Shown: positions 54,624-63,035, counted from the first letter of the stretch. The stretch is 64,000 bases of DNA from Hymenobacter sp. J193 (GCF_024700075.1 NZ_JAJONE010000001.1:3557001-3621000), one strand, 5' to 3'. Notes: generated by a model not told the origin, from the letters alone. Numbers and translations are program-made.

Positions 54624-55100
54624 ATGTTGCCCCGCATTTCCGTCTCCATTCCCGCTGCCGATATGGCCAAGCTGGAAGCAGCCATCGGCACCCTCAAATC
54701 GGTGCTCACGCCTTACCTCTACCCCCTTACCCCCGACGAGCGCCAGGACGTGGTGAAAATGGGCGACCGGTCGGTAGCCTTCCTCACCAAGGTGGAGGAG
54801 TACGGCCAGGCCACCCCCGGCTTCGTGCCCTCCTTCGTGAGCTTCCCCGACCTGCAGGAGGACATCAAAGCCACCGCCGACCTGGGCGCCCTGCTGCGCC
54901 CCCTGCAGCAGCTCGTCACCGACCTGGAAAGCACCATGATGCAGACCGGCGGCGAGGCCTACCTGGATGCCCTCAGCATTTACCGCAACATCCAGAGCGC
55001 CGCCAAAGCCAACGCCCCCGGTGCCCAGGCCGCCTACGAAGACCTGAAGGTGCGCTTTGCCAAGCAGCCCAAGCCCGCCGATAAAAAAGCGGGGGCCTGA
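54624..55100 (+). CDS. Helical protein of unknown function
   Basis: 158 residues from ATG 54624 (MLPRISVSIPAADMAKLEAA). No signal peptide, no membrane segment. Helical and acidic, ending in a Lys/Pro/Ala tail (AKQPKPADKKAGA). Regular hydrophobic spacing suggests a four-helix bundle. Codon use fits the genome, so likely real. No domain recognised. Just downstream lies the 21-bp tandem array. Confidence 0.7.
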   Translation: MLPRISVSIPAADMAKLEAAIGTLKSVLTPYLYPLTPDERQDVVKMGDRSVAFLTKVEEYGQATPGFVPSFVSFPDLQEDIKATADLGALLRPLQQLVTDLESTMMQTGGEAYLDALSIYRNIQSAAKANAPGAQAAYEDLKVRFAKQPKPADKKAGA

Positions 55101-55152
55101 GCCACCGCCGCGGCCCTGGCGCTGCCCCGTCTGGTCTGCCGGGCGGGGCAGT

Positions 55153-55341
55153 TGTGCTTCGGAAGCTCTCGGTTGGTTCTCGGAGGACGTCAGATGGTCC
55201 TCGGAGGACCAACGATGGTCCGGCGAGGACCTCGGGTGGGCTTCGGAAGCCCTCGGGTGGTCCTCCGAGGACCATCGTTGGTCCACCGAGGAGAGAAGTT
55301 GGTCCTCGGAGGACCAACGCAGAGCTTCGGAGGACCATCGG
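55153..55341. repeat. Nine-unit 21-bp palindromic tandem repeat
   Basis: Nine consecutive imperfect 21-bp units starting at 55153, 55174, 55195 and so on to 55341. The best unit (55195) reads TGGTCCTCGGAGGACCAACG plus A; its TGGTCC...GGACCA core is self-complementary. Because 21 is seven codons and the core is palindromic, both strands encode a similar heptad (W-S-S-E-D-Q/H-R). No spacers, so not CRISPR. Open frames cross it on both strands but none has a credible start or partner gene. The rest of the 364-bp gap (55342-55464) holds nothing recognisable. Confidence 0.85.
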
Positions 55342-55464
55342 TGCCCTGGCGGGGTGGTTGGGAGGCGTGGTTTGGAGGAGTAGCTGGGATTGGCGTAGTT
55401 TGGATAGTCCAAGCAAAGGCAGAGCAGCCGAAAGAACCAGAAACCGCGCAAAGCATATCCAACG

Positions 55465-55986
55465 ATGTCCGTGTATCGAAGAAAGGAGAAAACCATAAAG
55501 CGACTGGCCTACTATCAGATCATCGGCGGGGTCGTTGGATTCGGTATAGCCATCTGGAGCATGATGATGACGGAATCCATTACGGGAGGTACGCTACTGG
55601 TTTTGGCGATTGGGCTTGGCTTTTTTAGTTTCTCAATCTACTGTGGGCAGCAACTCCTAAAGGGGGCAATAGAGAAAGGACTCCGGCTTGCTATGCTGAA
55701 TCAGGCATTGCAGGTACTCAGTTTTACCGTGGTAGGCTTCGGGCTGAATTACGTGGCCGGACTAGGGTTTTTGCTGGGAGTTGATTTCACGGAGGGTTCG
55801 AAAGTTATTTCCTTGCTGACATCTTCAGGCTTTGAATTACATATCAACAGCAGGGCGGAGCTAAATACCCTAAGCATAAATCTTGTAGCCATATACCTGA
55901 TGCGCACCATTGCTACTATTCAGAAAAAAGCCGCGCAGGAGGCAGAATTAGCGGAGTATGCGGCCCGTGGCAAGCAGATACAGTAG
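55465..55986 (+). CDS. Small four-helix membrane protein, low GC
   Basis: 173 residues from ATG 55465 (MSVYRRKEKTIKRLAYYQII). Four hydrophobic helices, about 16-35, 40-60, 78-102 and 125-150. No family recognised. By eye its GC content is clearly lower than that of its neighbours, and it lies next to a repeat array, both consistent with recent acquisition. Its end overlaps the phosphodiester glycosidase gene by 29 bp, so the two may be translated together. Confidence 0.6.
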   Translation: MSVYRRKEKTIKRLAYYQIIGGVVGFGIAIWSMMMTESITGGTLLVLAIGLGFFSFSIYCGQQLLKGAIEKGLRLAMLNQALQVLSFTVVGFGLNYVAGLGFLLGVDFTEGSKVISLLTSSGFELHINSRAELNTLSINLVAIYLMRTIATIQKKAAQEAELAEYAARGKQIQ

Positions 55987-56704
55987 CATCTGTAGGAGCA
56001 AGCTAGGACTCATCTGCCTGCTGCTGGTTACCCACTGCACCCCGCCCGATACGCCCGACGCCAACCAGTTCATCAGCTACACCATGAACCCGCGGCGGCA
56101 AATGCTGCGCCTATACTGGCGGGATGAGCACGGCCAGCCCCTGCGCAGCCTTGGCCGCCTCCGCGACTGGCTGGCGGGCCGGGGGCAGCGCCTCGTGTTT
56201 GCCTGCAACGGGGGCATGTACCGCACCGGCCCGGTTCCCCTGGGGCTGTTTATTGAAGACGGCCAGCAGCGCACCCCTTTGGATACCACCCGCGGCACCG
56301 GCAACTTTTACCTGCAGCCCAACGGCGTGTTCTACTTCACCCGAGCCGGGGAGGCCGCCATTGTGCCCACCGCCGCGTTTCGGGCGGGGCGGCAGGTGCA
56401 GTACGCTACGCAGTCGGGGCCGATGCTGGTGCTGGACGGGCAGCTGCACCCGGCGTTCCGGCCCGGCTCCGCCAACCGCCAGATTCGCAACGGCGTGGGG
56501 CTGCTGCCCGATGGGCGCGTGCTGCTGGCCATGTCGAAGCAGGAAATCAACTTCTACGATTTCGCCCGCTACTTCCAGCTCCAGGGCTGCCAGCAGGCTC
56601 TGTACCTGGATGGATTCGTGTCGCGCACCTACCTGCCCGCCCAGGGCTGGGAGCAGCTGGACGGAGACTTCGGGGTGATGATAGGGGAAGTTGCGAGTTT
56701 CTAG
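55958..56704 (+). CDS. Phosphodiester glycosidase (NAGPA/DUF2233 family) exported protein
   Basis: 248 residues. A signal-like N-terminus (LGLICLLLVTHCTPP, possible lipobox LLVTHC) is followed by the NAGPA-type core: LVFACNGGMYRTGPVPLGLF, GTGNFYLQPNGVFYF, ATQSGPMLVLDGQLHPAF, RNGVGLLPDGRVLL and ALYLDGFVSRTYLP. Members cleave sugar-phosphodiester bonds; the E. coli relative YigE is uncharacterised. The start could be 55958 or a codon downstream nearer the signal. Starts 29 bp before the end of the upstream membrane protein. Confidence 0.85.
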   Translation: MRPVASRYSSICRSKLGLICLLLVTHCTPPDTPDANQFISYTMNPRRQMLRLYWRDEHGQPLRSLGRLRDWLAGRGQRLVFACNGGMYRTGPVPLGLFIEDGQQRTPLDTTRGTGNFYLQPNGVFYFTRAGEAAIVPTAAFRAGRQVQYATQSGPMLVLDGQLHPAFRPGSANRQIRNGVGLLPDGRVLLAMSKQEINFYDFARYFQLQGCQQALYLDGFVSRTYLPAQGWEQLDGDFGVMIGEVASF

Positions 56705-56942
56705 TTGCTGGTTTCTAGTTTCTAGTTGCTGGTTCTGTCATCCTGAGCGTAGCGAAGGACCTTCCTCGCCTATATGTTGCCGTCAATCCAACGTGCTTGT
56801 CCTTGTGTACCCAGCAGTCAAGCGCTGAGCTGGCCTTACCACTTACCAGAGGAAGGTCCTTCGCTACGCTCAGGATGACAGTCCTAACAACTGACAACCA
56901 GCAACGAACAACTGACAACGAACAACCAGCAACCAGAAACTC
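56698..56942. repeat. Nested composite repeat: TTGCTGGTT arms around a GTCATCCTGAGC element
   Basis: Outer arms of the TTGCTGGTT family (56698-56734, TCTAGTTGCTGG; 56884-56942, CCAGCAACCAG and CCAGAAACTC) enclose an inner element whose two 33-bp arms (56735-56767 and 56849-56881) are perfect complements, each with CTGTCATCCTGAGCGTAGCG. The inner element is a variant of the GTCATGCTGAGC family (GAAGGACCTTCCTC in place of GAAGCATCTCTACC). Directly followed by the promoter of the TonB receptor gene. Confidence 0.85.
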
Positions 56943-56952
56943 CCTTCTCCCG

Positions 56953-57023
56953 ACGCTTCATCCCCTTATTCTGACGCTTCGGTAACGGCAAGTTTCCGGC
57001 GCGGTGACGGTGGGCCACTTTTG
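56953..57023 (+). promoter_or_regulatory. LytTR-type promoter of the TonB receptor gene
   Basis: Two direct repeats ACGCTTC at 56953 and 56974 (21 bp apart), TTTC at 56993-56996, and CACTTTTG at 57016-57023 (one mismatch to TAnnTTTG), 26 bp before the ATG. Every spacing is the same as in the second copy at 59444-59514. LytTR regulators bind paired direct repeats, and such a regulator is encoded at 63036. Confidence 0.75.
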
Positions 57024-57048
57024 ACCCATCACCTCACCGCTGCTGGCT

Positions 57049-59229
57049 ATGAAACCACTTGTTCTCGTTCTGCTTCTGCTCGCCCCCTTGCTCGGGCTGG
57101 CCCAAACCACCACCCTGCGCGGCACCGTCCGCGACGACCACGGCCAGGCCCTGCCCGGCGTGAACGTATTCCTGCGCGGCTCCTTCGATGGGGCCAGCAC
57201 CGACTCAGTGGGCGCTTTCCGCTTTGAAACCACCCAAACCGGCGCCCAGACGCTGCAGCTCAGTTTGCTGGGCTACCTGGCCCAGGCCATGCCCGTGCAG
57301 CTGGCGGGCGGGGAGCTGATGCTGCCCCTGCAACTGAAAGCCGACCGGCACCAGCTCGGCGGCGTGGTCATCACGGCCGGCTCCTTCGAGGCCAGCGACG
57401 AAAAGCGCAGCGCCGTGCTCAAGCCCCTCGACATTGTAACCACGGCCGGCGCACTGGGCGACGTGGCCGGAGCCCTGAACGCCCTGCCCGGCACCACCCG
57501 CGTGGGCGACGAGGGCAAGCTGTTCGTGCGGGGCGGGGCCGCCGGCGAAACCAAAACCTACCTCGATGGGCTGCCCGTGCAGAACCCCTACGGCGGCTCG
57601 GTGCCCAGCGTGCCGGCCCGGGGGCGGTTTTCGCCATTCCTGTTCAAGGGCACCGTGTTCAGCACCGGGGGCTACTCGGCCGAGTACGGGCAGGCCCTCA
57701 GCGCCGTGGTGCTGCTGAACACTACTGATCTGGCCCCCGAATCCCAGACGGGCGTGAGCTTGATGTCGGTGGGGGGGAGCCTGAGCCGGGTACAGCGCTG
57801 GGAGCGTACTTCCGTGGCTGTTACGGCCGACTACATGAACCTGCAGCCCTACTATGGGCTGGTGCCGCAGAGCTTCGGGTGGGTGAAGGCCCCGCAGAGC
57901 CTGGGTTCATCGGTGAGCATGCGCCACCGCACCGGCGAGGCCGGGATGCTGAAAGTGTACGGCGTGTGGCATCAGCAGCAGCTGGCCCTGCGGCAGCCTA
58001 ATGAGGCATTTACCGCCGACCGCACCGTGGCCCTGCACAACGGCAACGGCTACCTAAACGCCACCTTCCGCAGCCCCCTGCGCCGGGGCTGGAGCCTGAA
58101 TACCGGCGCTGCCCTCACCCGCGACGACAACCAAGTGCGCCCCGATGACGGGCGGCTGCGGGAAATCGAGCAAAGCCTGGTGGGCCGCCTGATGCTTACC
58201 AACGACTCGGCCGGCGCCAACTGGAGCCTGAAGCTGGGCGCCGAAGCTCTGGGCCAGCAGTACCGCCGCACCTATCAGGAAGCCGTCGATGCGCCAACGT
58301 GGCAGGCGGGCTCCTTCACCGAGCGTCGGGGGGCTGTCTTCGCCGAGGCCGATATTAGTCTGGCTGACCGGCTGGGGGGCCGCGTGGGCGGCCGGGCCGA
58401 GTACTCGGCGCTGCTGGGCCGCTGGAACGCCGCCCCGCGCCTGGCCCTGGCCTGGCAGACGGGCGAGAACAGCTCAATTTCGGGTGCCTACGGCTTGTTT
58501 TACCAGACGCCGGCCAACGACCTGCTGCGGGTGCGCCCGGAGCTGCGCTTCGAGCGGGCGCGCCACGCCCTGCTCACCTACCAGTACGCCCGCGACAACC
58601 GCACCCTGCGCCTCGAAGCCTACGATAAGTCTTACCAAAACCTTACGGTATTCGACGCGCAGCAGCCCAATAACCCCAACGCTTACCGCAGCCCCGGCAC
58701 CGGCTACGCCCGCGGCCTCGACCTGTACTGGCGTGACCGGAAAACTCTCAAAAACACGGATTACTGGGTGAGTTACGGCCTGCTGGACACGCGCCGCCAG
58801 GCCCGGCAAGACCCTGCGCTGGCCGTGCCCTCTTTCGCAGCCCGCCACAACCTGAGTCTGGTAGGCAAATACTGGATTGCCAGGGCGCACACCCAGGTGG
58901 GCTTCACGGCCAGCTACGGCAGCTCCCGCCGCTACCACAACCCTGCGCAGGAAGGCTACAACCAGGGCCGTCTGCCCAGCTACCAGGACCTGAGTTTCAA
59001 CGCCAGCTACCTTACCCGCATTCGGGGGCAGTTCACCATTCTCTACGTGAGCATGAGCAACGTGCTGGGCCGCGAGAATGTGTACGGCTACCGCTACGCC
59101 ACCCAGGCCAGCCCCGACGGCACCTACGCCCGTACGGCCGTCACGCCCTCGGCCCCACGCATGCTATTCGTGGGCTTGTTCATCTCCATCAACAAGAAGC
59201 CGGTAGACCTGAATACCGCACCGGAGTAA
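57049..59229 (+). CDS. TonB-dependent receptor with carboxypeptidase-like N-domain
   Basis: 726 residues; signal peptide MKPLVLVLLLLAPLLGLAQ. CarboxypepD-reg domain (TLRGTVRDDHGQALPGVNVF), plug (KLFVRGGAAGETKTYLDGLP, GYSAEYGQALSAVVLLNTTD) and a beta-barrel of about 500 residues. Shorter than SusC proteins, with no SusD partner, so it carries a substrate other than a typical glycan, such as a siderophore or metal complex; unknown. It has a predicted LytTR-controlled promoter shared with the gene at 59567. Confidence 0.92.
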   Translation: MKPLVLVLLLLAPLLGLAQTTTLRGTVRDDHGQALPGVNVFLRGSFDGASTDSVGAFRFETTQTGAQTLQLSLLGYLAQAMPVQLAGGELMLPLQLKADRHQLGGVVITAGSFEASDEKRSAVLKPLDIVTTAGALGDVAGALNALPGTTRVGDEGKLFVRGGAAGETKTYLDGLPVQNPYGGSVPSVPARGRFSPFLFKGTVFSTGGYSAEYGQALSAVVLLNTTDLAPESQTGVSLMSVGGSLSRVQRWERTSVAVTADYMNLQPYYGLVPQSFGWVKAPQSLGSSVSMRHRTGEAGMLKVYGVWHQQQLALRQPNEAFTADRTVALHNGNGYLNATFRSPLRRGWSLNTGAALTRDDNQVRPDDGRLREIEQSLVGRLMLTNDSAGANWSLKLGAEALGQQYRRTYQEAVDAPTWQAGSFTERRGAVFAEADISLADRLGGRVGGRAEYSALLGRWNAAPRLALAWQTGENSSISGAYGLFYQTPANDLLRVRPELRFERARHALLTYQYARDNRTLRLEAYDKSYQNLTVFDAQQPNNPNAYRSPGTGYARGLDLYWRDRKTLKNTDYWVSYGLLDTRRQARQDPALAVPSFAARHNLSLVGKYWIARAHTQVGFTASYGSSRRYHNPAQEGYNQGRLPSYQDLSFNASYLTRIRGQFTILYVSMSNVLGRENVYGYRYATQASPDGTYARTAVTPSAPRMLFVGLFISINKKPVDLNTAPE

Positions 59230-59235
59230 AGGGGG

Positions 59236-59440
59236 TTTCGGGTTTCTAGTTGCTGGTTTCCAGTTAATAGTTGCTCGTTATTCGTTGCCTGTCATGCTGA
59301 GCGAAGCCGAAGCATCTCTACCTCTGACTAATTAATTGGCCTTGCAACGAAGCAGTAGAGATGCTTCGACTCCGCTCAGCATGACGTCCTATCTATCAAG
59401 GGGCAACTAACAACTAGCAACGGGCAACTGACAACCGATA
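59236..59440. repeat. Nested composite repeat, second copy, with palindromic element 59291-59385
   Basis: Outer TTGCTGGTT-type arms (59236-59290, GTTTCTAGTTGCTGG; 59400-59440, CAACTAACAACTAGC) enclose a GTCATGCTGAGC element at 59291-59385 whose arms differ (GCGAAGCC left, GACTCCGC right). Same nesting and same position relative to the ACGCTTC promoter as the repeat at 56698-56942. Confidence 0.85.
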
Positions 59441-59443
59441 CCA

Positions 59444-59514
59444 ACGCTTCATCCCGAAAATCCGACGCTTCGGTAAAGGCAAATTTCAATGGGGCCAGCG
59501 GCGCCGCACCTTTG
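59444..59514 (+). promoter_or_regulatory. LytTR-type promoter of the secreted TPR-like gene
   Basis: ACGCTTC at 59444 and 59465 (21 bp apart), TTTC at 59484-59487 and CACCTTTG at 59507-59514. From the second repeat to the -7 box is 42 bp, and from TTTC to -7 is 23 bp, both identical to the promoter at 56953. Conserved flanks (GCTTCATCCC, CGGTAA.GGCAA.TTTC) are also shared. Confidence 0.75.
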
Positions 59515-59566
59515 AGTCACTCAACCACACAACAACGCTTCAACAACCCTTCAGCCTTTCTGCGTT

Positions 59567-60262
59567 ATGAAAAAGACTTTGTTCACCCTCGCCCTCGTTG
59601 CCGCTTCTTTTGCCGCCCAGGCCCAGACTTCCCCTGCCGCCCCGGCTGCGGCTACTAGCCAGCCCACCGATGCCTATACGCAGCTGCTGGCCGCCACTAT
59701 TCAGGAGCTGATGAGCACCGGCGACCCGGCCCAGCTCAAACAAGTAGACGCCAAGCTGGAGCGCGCCGCTTCGGTGAAGCCCCAGGACTGGCTGCCGCGC
59801 TACTACCAGGCCTATGCACGCGTCATCACTTGCTTTGTGAGCAAGGAAGACGGAGATACCAAGGACAAGTACCTCGACCAGGCCGAAGCCGCCCTCACCC
59901 AGGCCCGCAAGCTGGGCGGCGACGAATCGGAGCTGCTGGTGCTGCAGGCCTACCTTTACCAGGCCCGCTTGAACGTGTCGCCGATGGCGCGCTCCATGAA
60001 GTACTCGGGCATGGTGAATGAAACGCTGGGCCAGGCCAAAAAGCTGAACCCGGCCAACCCGCGCATCTACCTGGTGCAGGCCAACAACGTGTACTACACA
60101 CCCAGCATGTTTGGTGGTGGAGCCGAGGTAGCCAAGCCCATCTACGAAGTAGCCAAAGCGCGTTTCGAGGCCTTCAAGCCCTCTTCCGCGCTGGCTCCCA
60201 ACTGGGGCGAGCAGCAGCTGAAAGGCCGGCTGAAAAGCTACGAAACGGCGTCGGTGAAGTAA
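59567..60262 (+). CDS. Secreted TPR-like protein of unknown function
   Basis: 231 residues; signal peptide MKKTLFTLALVAASFAAQAQ. The mature part is helical, with TPR-like hydrophobic spacing (LERAASVKPQDWLPRYYQAY, DQAEAALTQARKLGGDESEL) and an unusual YTPSMFGGGAEVAKPIYEVA segment. No catalytic motif. Regulated, by its promoter, together with the TonB receptor at 57049, so the two may act in one process in the envelope. Confidence 0.7.
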   Translation: MKKTLFTLALVAASFAAQAQTSPAAPAAATSQPTDAYTQLLAATIQELMSTGDPAQLKQVDAKLERAASVKPQDWLPRYYQAYARVITCFVSKEDGDTKDKYLDQAEAALTQARKLGGDESELLVLQAYLYQARLNVSPMARSMKYSGMVNETLGQAKKLNPANPRIYLVQANNVYYTPSMFGGGAEVAKPIYEVAKARFEAFKPSSALAPNWGEQQLKGRLKSYETASVK

Positions 60263-60310
60263 GCTGCTGCCGCATAGCCAGGCCACAATCAACAGGAAAA
60301 CAGAACGTCC

Positions 60311-60334
60311 TGCTTCGACAAGCTCAGCATGACA
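60311..60334. repeat. Half copy of the GTCATGCTGAGC element
   Basis: Only the right end remains: TGCTTCGACAAGCTCAGCAT then GACA. Lies in the 103-bp convergent gap between two genes. A relic of a full element. Confidence 0.7.
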
Positions 60335-60365
60335 GTTTCTTTAACCGGAGAGCTACTTCAGCTAC

Positions 60366-61658
60366 TCAGGCCGCGCCCCCGATTCGGGTCTTTTCGCCTT
60401 TGCCGTTCACGCGGTATTCGGTGTTGCCTTCAATAAGTAAGCCCTGGGTTTGGTCGCTGTGTTTCTCCTGCCCGTGCTTGACGTCGATTTTCAGCACCTT
60501 GCCTTCGTAGTCGGGTGTCACCTGACTGACCACTGAGTGGCCTACCACTACCCGCGAGGCCCGGTAAAACCGCAGAATTTGCTCCAGCTCAGCCTGCGTG
60601 GTGCTGTGGTAGGAGGCGTTGAGCGGGTCGTTGAAGAAGAAAACGGCCTTATACAGCAAGTTCAGCGAGAGGCTTCGGTCCCAGTAGGGCCCATCGTAGT
60701 GGCTGAGCACGGTGCCTTCGCGGGAGCCGCTGAGCTGTTTGGCCATCCGAAGGCCGTAGTACTTCCGGGCAATGCGGTTTAGCTCCGGAATCGTGAGGCT
60801 GTCGGTGAGCAGCCTGGGCTTGAGGCCGGCGTGCACGAAGAGGTAGGGGCCAATCTTCTCGATGACGTTTTTGCTGCGCAGCCACCGGCCCATTTCCGAG
60901 CGGGTGGAGTACAGCGCCTGCCCGGCTTTGTCCCAGCGCTGCTGTCCACTGATGCGTTGCGCCGCCCCGATATACTTGCGTTGGGCGTGGGAAACGTCGC
61001 CGTAGAGGTTCATCACCTCGTGGTTGCCCAGGATGAAATGGACCTTGCCACCGGCCTGATCGGCTTGCCCTTCCAGCTTATACAGCAGCCACAGCACCTG
61101 CGTCACCTCATTGCCCCGGTCCATAAAGTCACCATTCAGCACCAGATGGCCCGCCCCGAAAATCCAGTTGAATTGCTTGTCAACCACCCCATTGCGTTGC
61201 AGAAAGCCCGCCAGGGCGTTGAAGTTGCCTTCGATATCGGAAATGGCCAGCAGCCGCGCCGGCAAGGGGTAGGCATGCGGGGGCTGGGGGTGAGCCGGGC
61301 GTACCATGAATGTAAACGAGTCACCGTCAGCGTTCGGAACCCGCACCCGTACGGGCTGGCCTACAGTAAAAGTTTGGCGCGTCAGCTGGCTGTTTTCATC
61401 AACGTCGAATCGGGTGCTATCCATAAGATAAGGACCGTCTAGGCCCTGCAGGGGCGTTGCTACGGGCTTGTTGGTGAAGAACCCAAATTCCTCCTCATTG
61501 AACAGCGCATCCAGCCCCGACCAGCTGAAGTCATACACGCCCGTTTCTTCGTTGGTGCGGTCCTGCCCATACACCAGCGTTGTAATTACCCCATAGCCAC
61601 ACAGCCCTATCACGCCCCACTTCACCAGTTTTTTCACGAATGCCTTCGGATTTTTCAT
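60366..61658 (-). CDS. Calcineurin-type metallophosphoesterase (Shewanella-like phosphatase group)
   Basis: 430 residues from ATG 61658 (MKNPKAFVKKLVKWGVIGLC, an N-terminal membrane anchor). Metal motifs are AISDIEGNFNAL (DxxGN in place of the usual DxHG), NGDFMDRGNE, LGNHEVMNLYG, VHAG and VVGHSVV. The GDxxDRG, GNHE and HAG set marks PPP-type enzymes, best matching the Shewanella-like phosphatases, which remove phosphate from Ser/Thr/Tyr peptides. Membrane-tethered, catalytic part likely periplasmic. Divergent from the histidine kinase gene at 61874. Confidence 0.85.
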   Translation of the reverse strand: MKNPKAFVKKLVKWGVIGLCGYGVITTLVYGQDRTNEETGVYDFSWSGLDALFNEEEFGFFTNKPVATPLQGLDGPYLMDSTRFDVDENSQLTRQTFTVGQPVRVRVPNADGDSFTFMVRPAHPQPPHAYPLPARLLAISDIEGNFNALAGFLQRNGVVDKQFNWIFGAGHLVLNGDFMDRGNEVTQVLWLLYKLEGQADQAGGKVHFILGNHEVMNLYGDVSHAQRKYIGAAQRISGQQRWDKAGQALYSTRSEMGRWLRSKNVIEKIGPYLFVHAGLKPRLLTDSLTIPELNRIARKYYGLRMAKQLSGSREGTVLSHYDGPYWDRSLSLNLLYKAVFFFNDPLNASYHSTTQAELEQILRFYRASRVVVGHSVVSQVTPDYEGKVLKIDVKHGQEKHSDQTQGLLIEGNTEYRVNGKGEKTRIGGAA

Positions 61659-61873
61659 TCTTCGATGCCTGCAAACAAGAGCTTTGCTATATGTCTTTTT
61701 CGGGTGAACCAACTGCTGGTCCAGCGGCGCCAAAGGTATTGCCGGCAAGCAGCCGCAAGCAAACAGGGTGAATATATATGTTTATCTATGCTTTCGTCCG
61801 CAAGCCCGCGTACCTGCCCCGTCAGCTTTTCTTACCTTTTCGCCTGTTTTATCAGCCCGCCGGGCCTTGTGCT

Positions 61874-62995
61874 ATGCTTGAATCTGCCCTTCCCCCGAAC
61901 CGCCCGGCCCAGACTCCCGCAGACGCGCTACAGGCGCGCAAAGCTTCCCTCACCAACCTGGGCCGCTATTACCCGCACCGCAAGTGGGCATTCATGCTGA
62001 GCCTGATGCTGGCGCTGTCGCTGGGTCTGAGCTTGTTGTTCTGTCGGGGGTGCTCGATTCTGAGCGAGGATTTCCTGGTCACGTTCGGCTACAATTTCTG
62101 CTACACGGTGGGGCTGTGGCTGGCCAACGGCTACCCCAGCGAGTGGCTCAACCGCCGCGCCGACTGGACCGCCCAACCCATCCGACGGTTTCTCATCACG
62201 CTGGCCTTTTCGCTGGTCGTGTCGCTGCTGGTGATTCTGCTTGTGTCGGGCAGCTTTCTGGTATTCTACCACCACCGCCCGCTTTCCGACCTCTCAGTTC
62301 GGCAGTTTGTCGTTCCGTTGCTGATTACCGTGGTTATTTCCCTTTTTATGCACAGCCGCTCGTTTCTGCTGGGCTGGCGCGAAGCCGCCATCCAGACGGA
62401 GCGGCTTCAGAAGGAAAACGCCCAGGCCCAGGCCGATTCCCTGCGCCGCCAGCTCGACCCGCACTTTCTGTTCAACTCCCTGAACGCGCTGACCTCCCTG
62501 GTGGAGGAAAACGACCCGGCCCGGGCCACGCGCTTTATCCGTCAGCTCAGCCAGGTGTACCGCTACGTGCTCGATGCCCAGGAGCAGGAAGTGGTAACGC
62601 TGGCCGAGGAACTGCGCTTTGTGGAGGCCTACCTGTTTCTGCAGCGCACCCGCCTGGGTGAAGGCGTGCAGGTGGAGATGCCGGCCCTGCCCGCCGCGCT
62701 GGAAACCCTGCTGGTGCCTCCACTGGCCGTGCAGCTGCTGCTGGAAAATGCCCTCAAGCACAACGCTACGAGTCAGCGCGACCCGCTGCAAATTCAGGTA
62801 ACGCTGGATGCAGCCGCTCGCACGCTCACGGTGCGCAACCAGCGCCGCCCGCGCCGCCTCCCGGAAGGCGAGTCGACGGGGCTGGGGCTGCAGAACCTGG
62901 GAGCCCGCTACGCTTTCCTCACCAAGCAAACGGTGCAGGTAGCCCAAACCGAAACCGAGTTCTGCGTGACGCTGCCGCTGTTGGAGCTGCAGTAG
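61874..62995 (+). CDS. LytS-type sensor histidine kinase
   Basis: 373 residues from ATG 61874 (MLESALPPNRPAQTPADALQ). Four predicted transmembrane helices in the first 165 residues, then a HisKA_7TM-less His_kinase domain with the phospho-acceptor H197 in LRRQLDPHFLFNSLNALTSL, and an HATPase with LLLENALKHN and GLGLQNLGARY. Family of LytS/YehU kinases, which pair with LytTR regulators. The partner gene begins 40 bp downstream. Signal unknown. The frame extends upstream to 61778 but the extra residues have no similarity. Confidence 0.92.
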   Translation: MLESALPPNRPAQTPADALQARKASLTNLGRYYPHRKWAFMLSLMLALSLGLSLLFCRGCSILSEDFLVTFGYNFCYTVGLWLANGYPSEWLNRRADWTAQPIRRFLITLAFSLVVSLLVILLVSGSFLVFYHHRPLSDLSVRQFVVPLLITVVISLFMHSRSFLLGWREAAIQTERLQKENAQAQADSLRRQLDPHFLFNSLNALTSLVEENDPARATRFIRQLSQVYRYVLDAQEQEVVTLAEELRFVEAYLFLQRTRLGEGVQVEMPALPAALETLLVPPLAVQLLLENALKHNATSQRDPLQIQVTLDAAARTLTVRNQRRPRRLPEGESTGLGLQNLGARYAFLTKQTVQVAQTETEFCVTLPLLELQ

Positions 62996-63035
62996 TTTTT
63001 CGGGCCGGAATCCACCCGCCGCGTTACTTTCGCTT

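Noticed and set aside
55153..55341. CRISPR array
   Set aside because: The 21-bp units are contiguous with no spacers and are imperfect; no cas genes nearby.
54573..55496. 307-codon minus-strand frame with WSSED heptads through the tandem array
   Set aside because: It is open because the array is palindromic and because it runs antisense to the gene at 54624; start and ends fit no signal or domain.
57049..60262. A second SusC/SusD locus
   Set aside because: The receptor is of shorter, non-SusC type, and the neighbour is a soluble TPR-like protein with no SusD features or lipobox.
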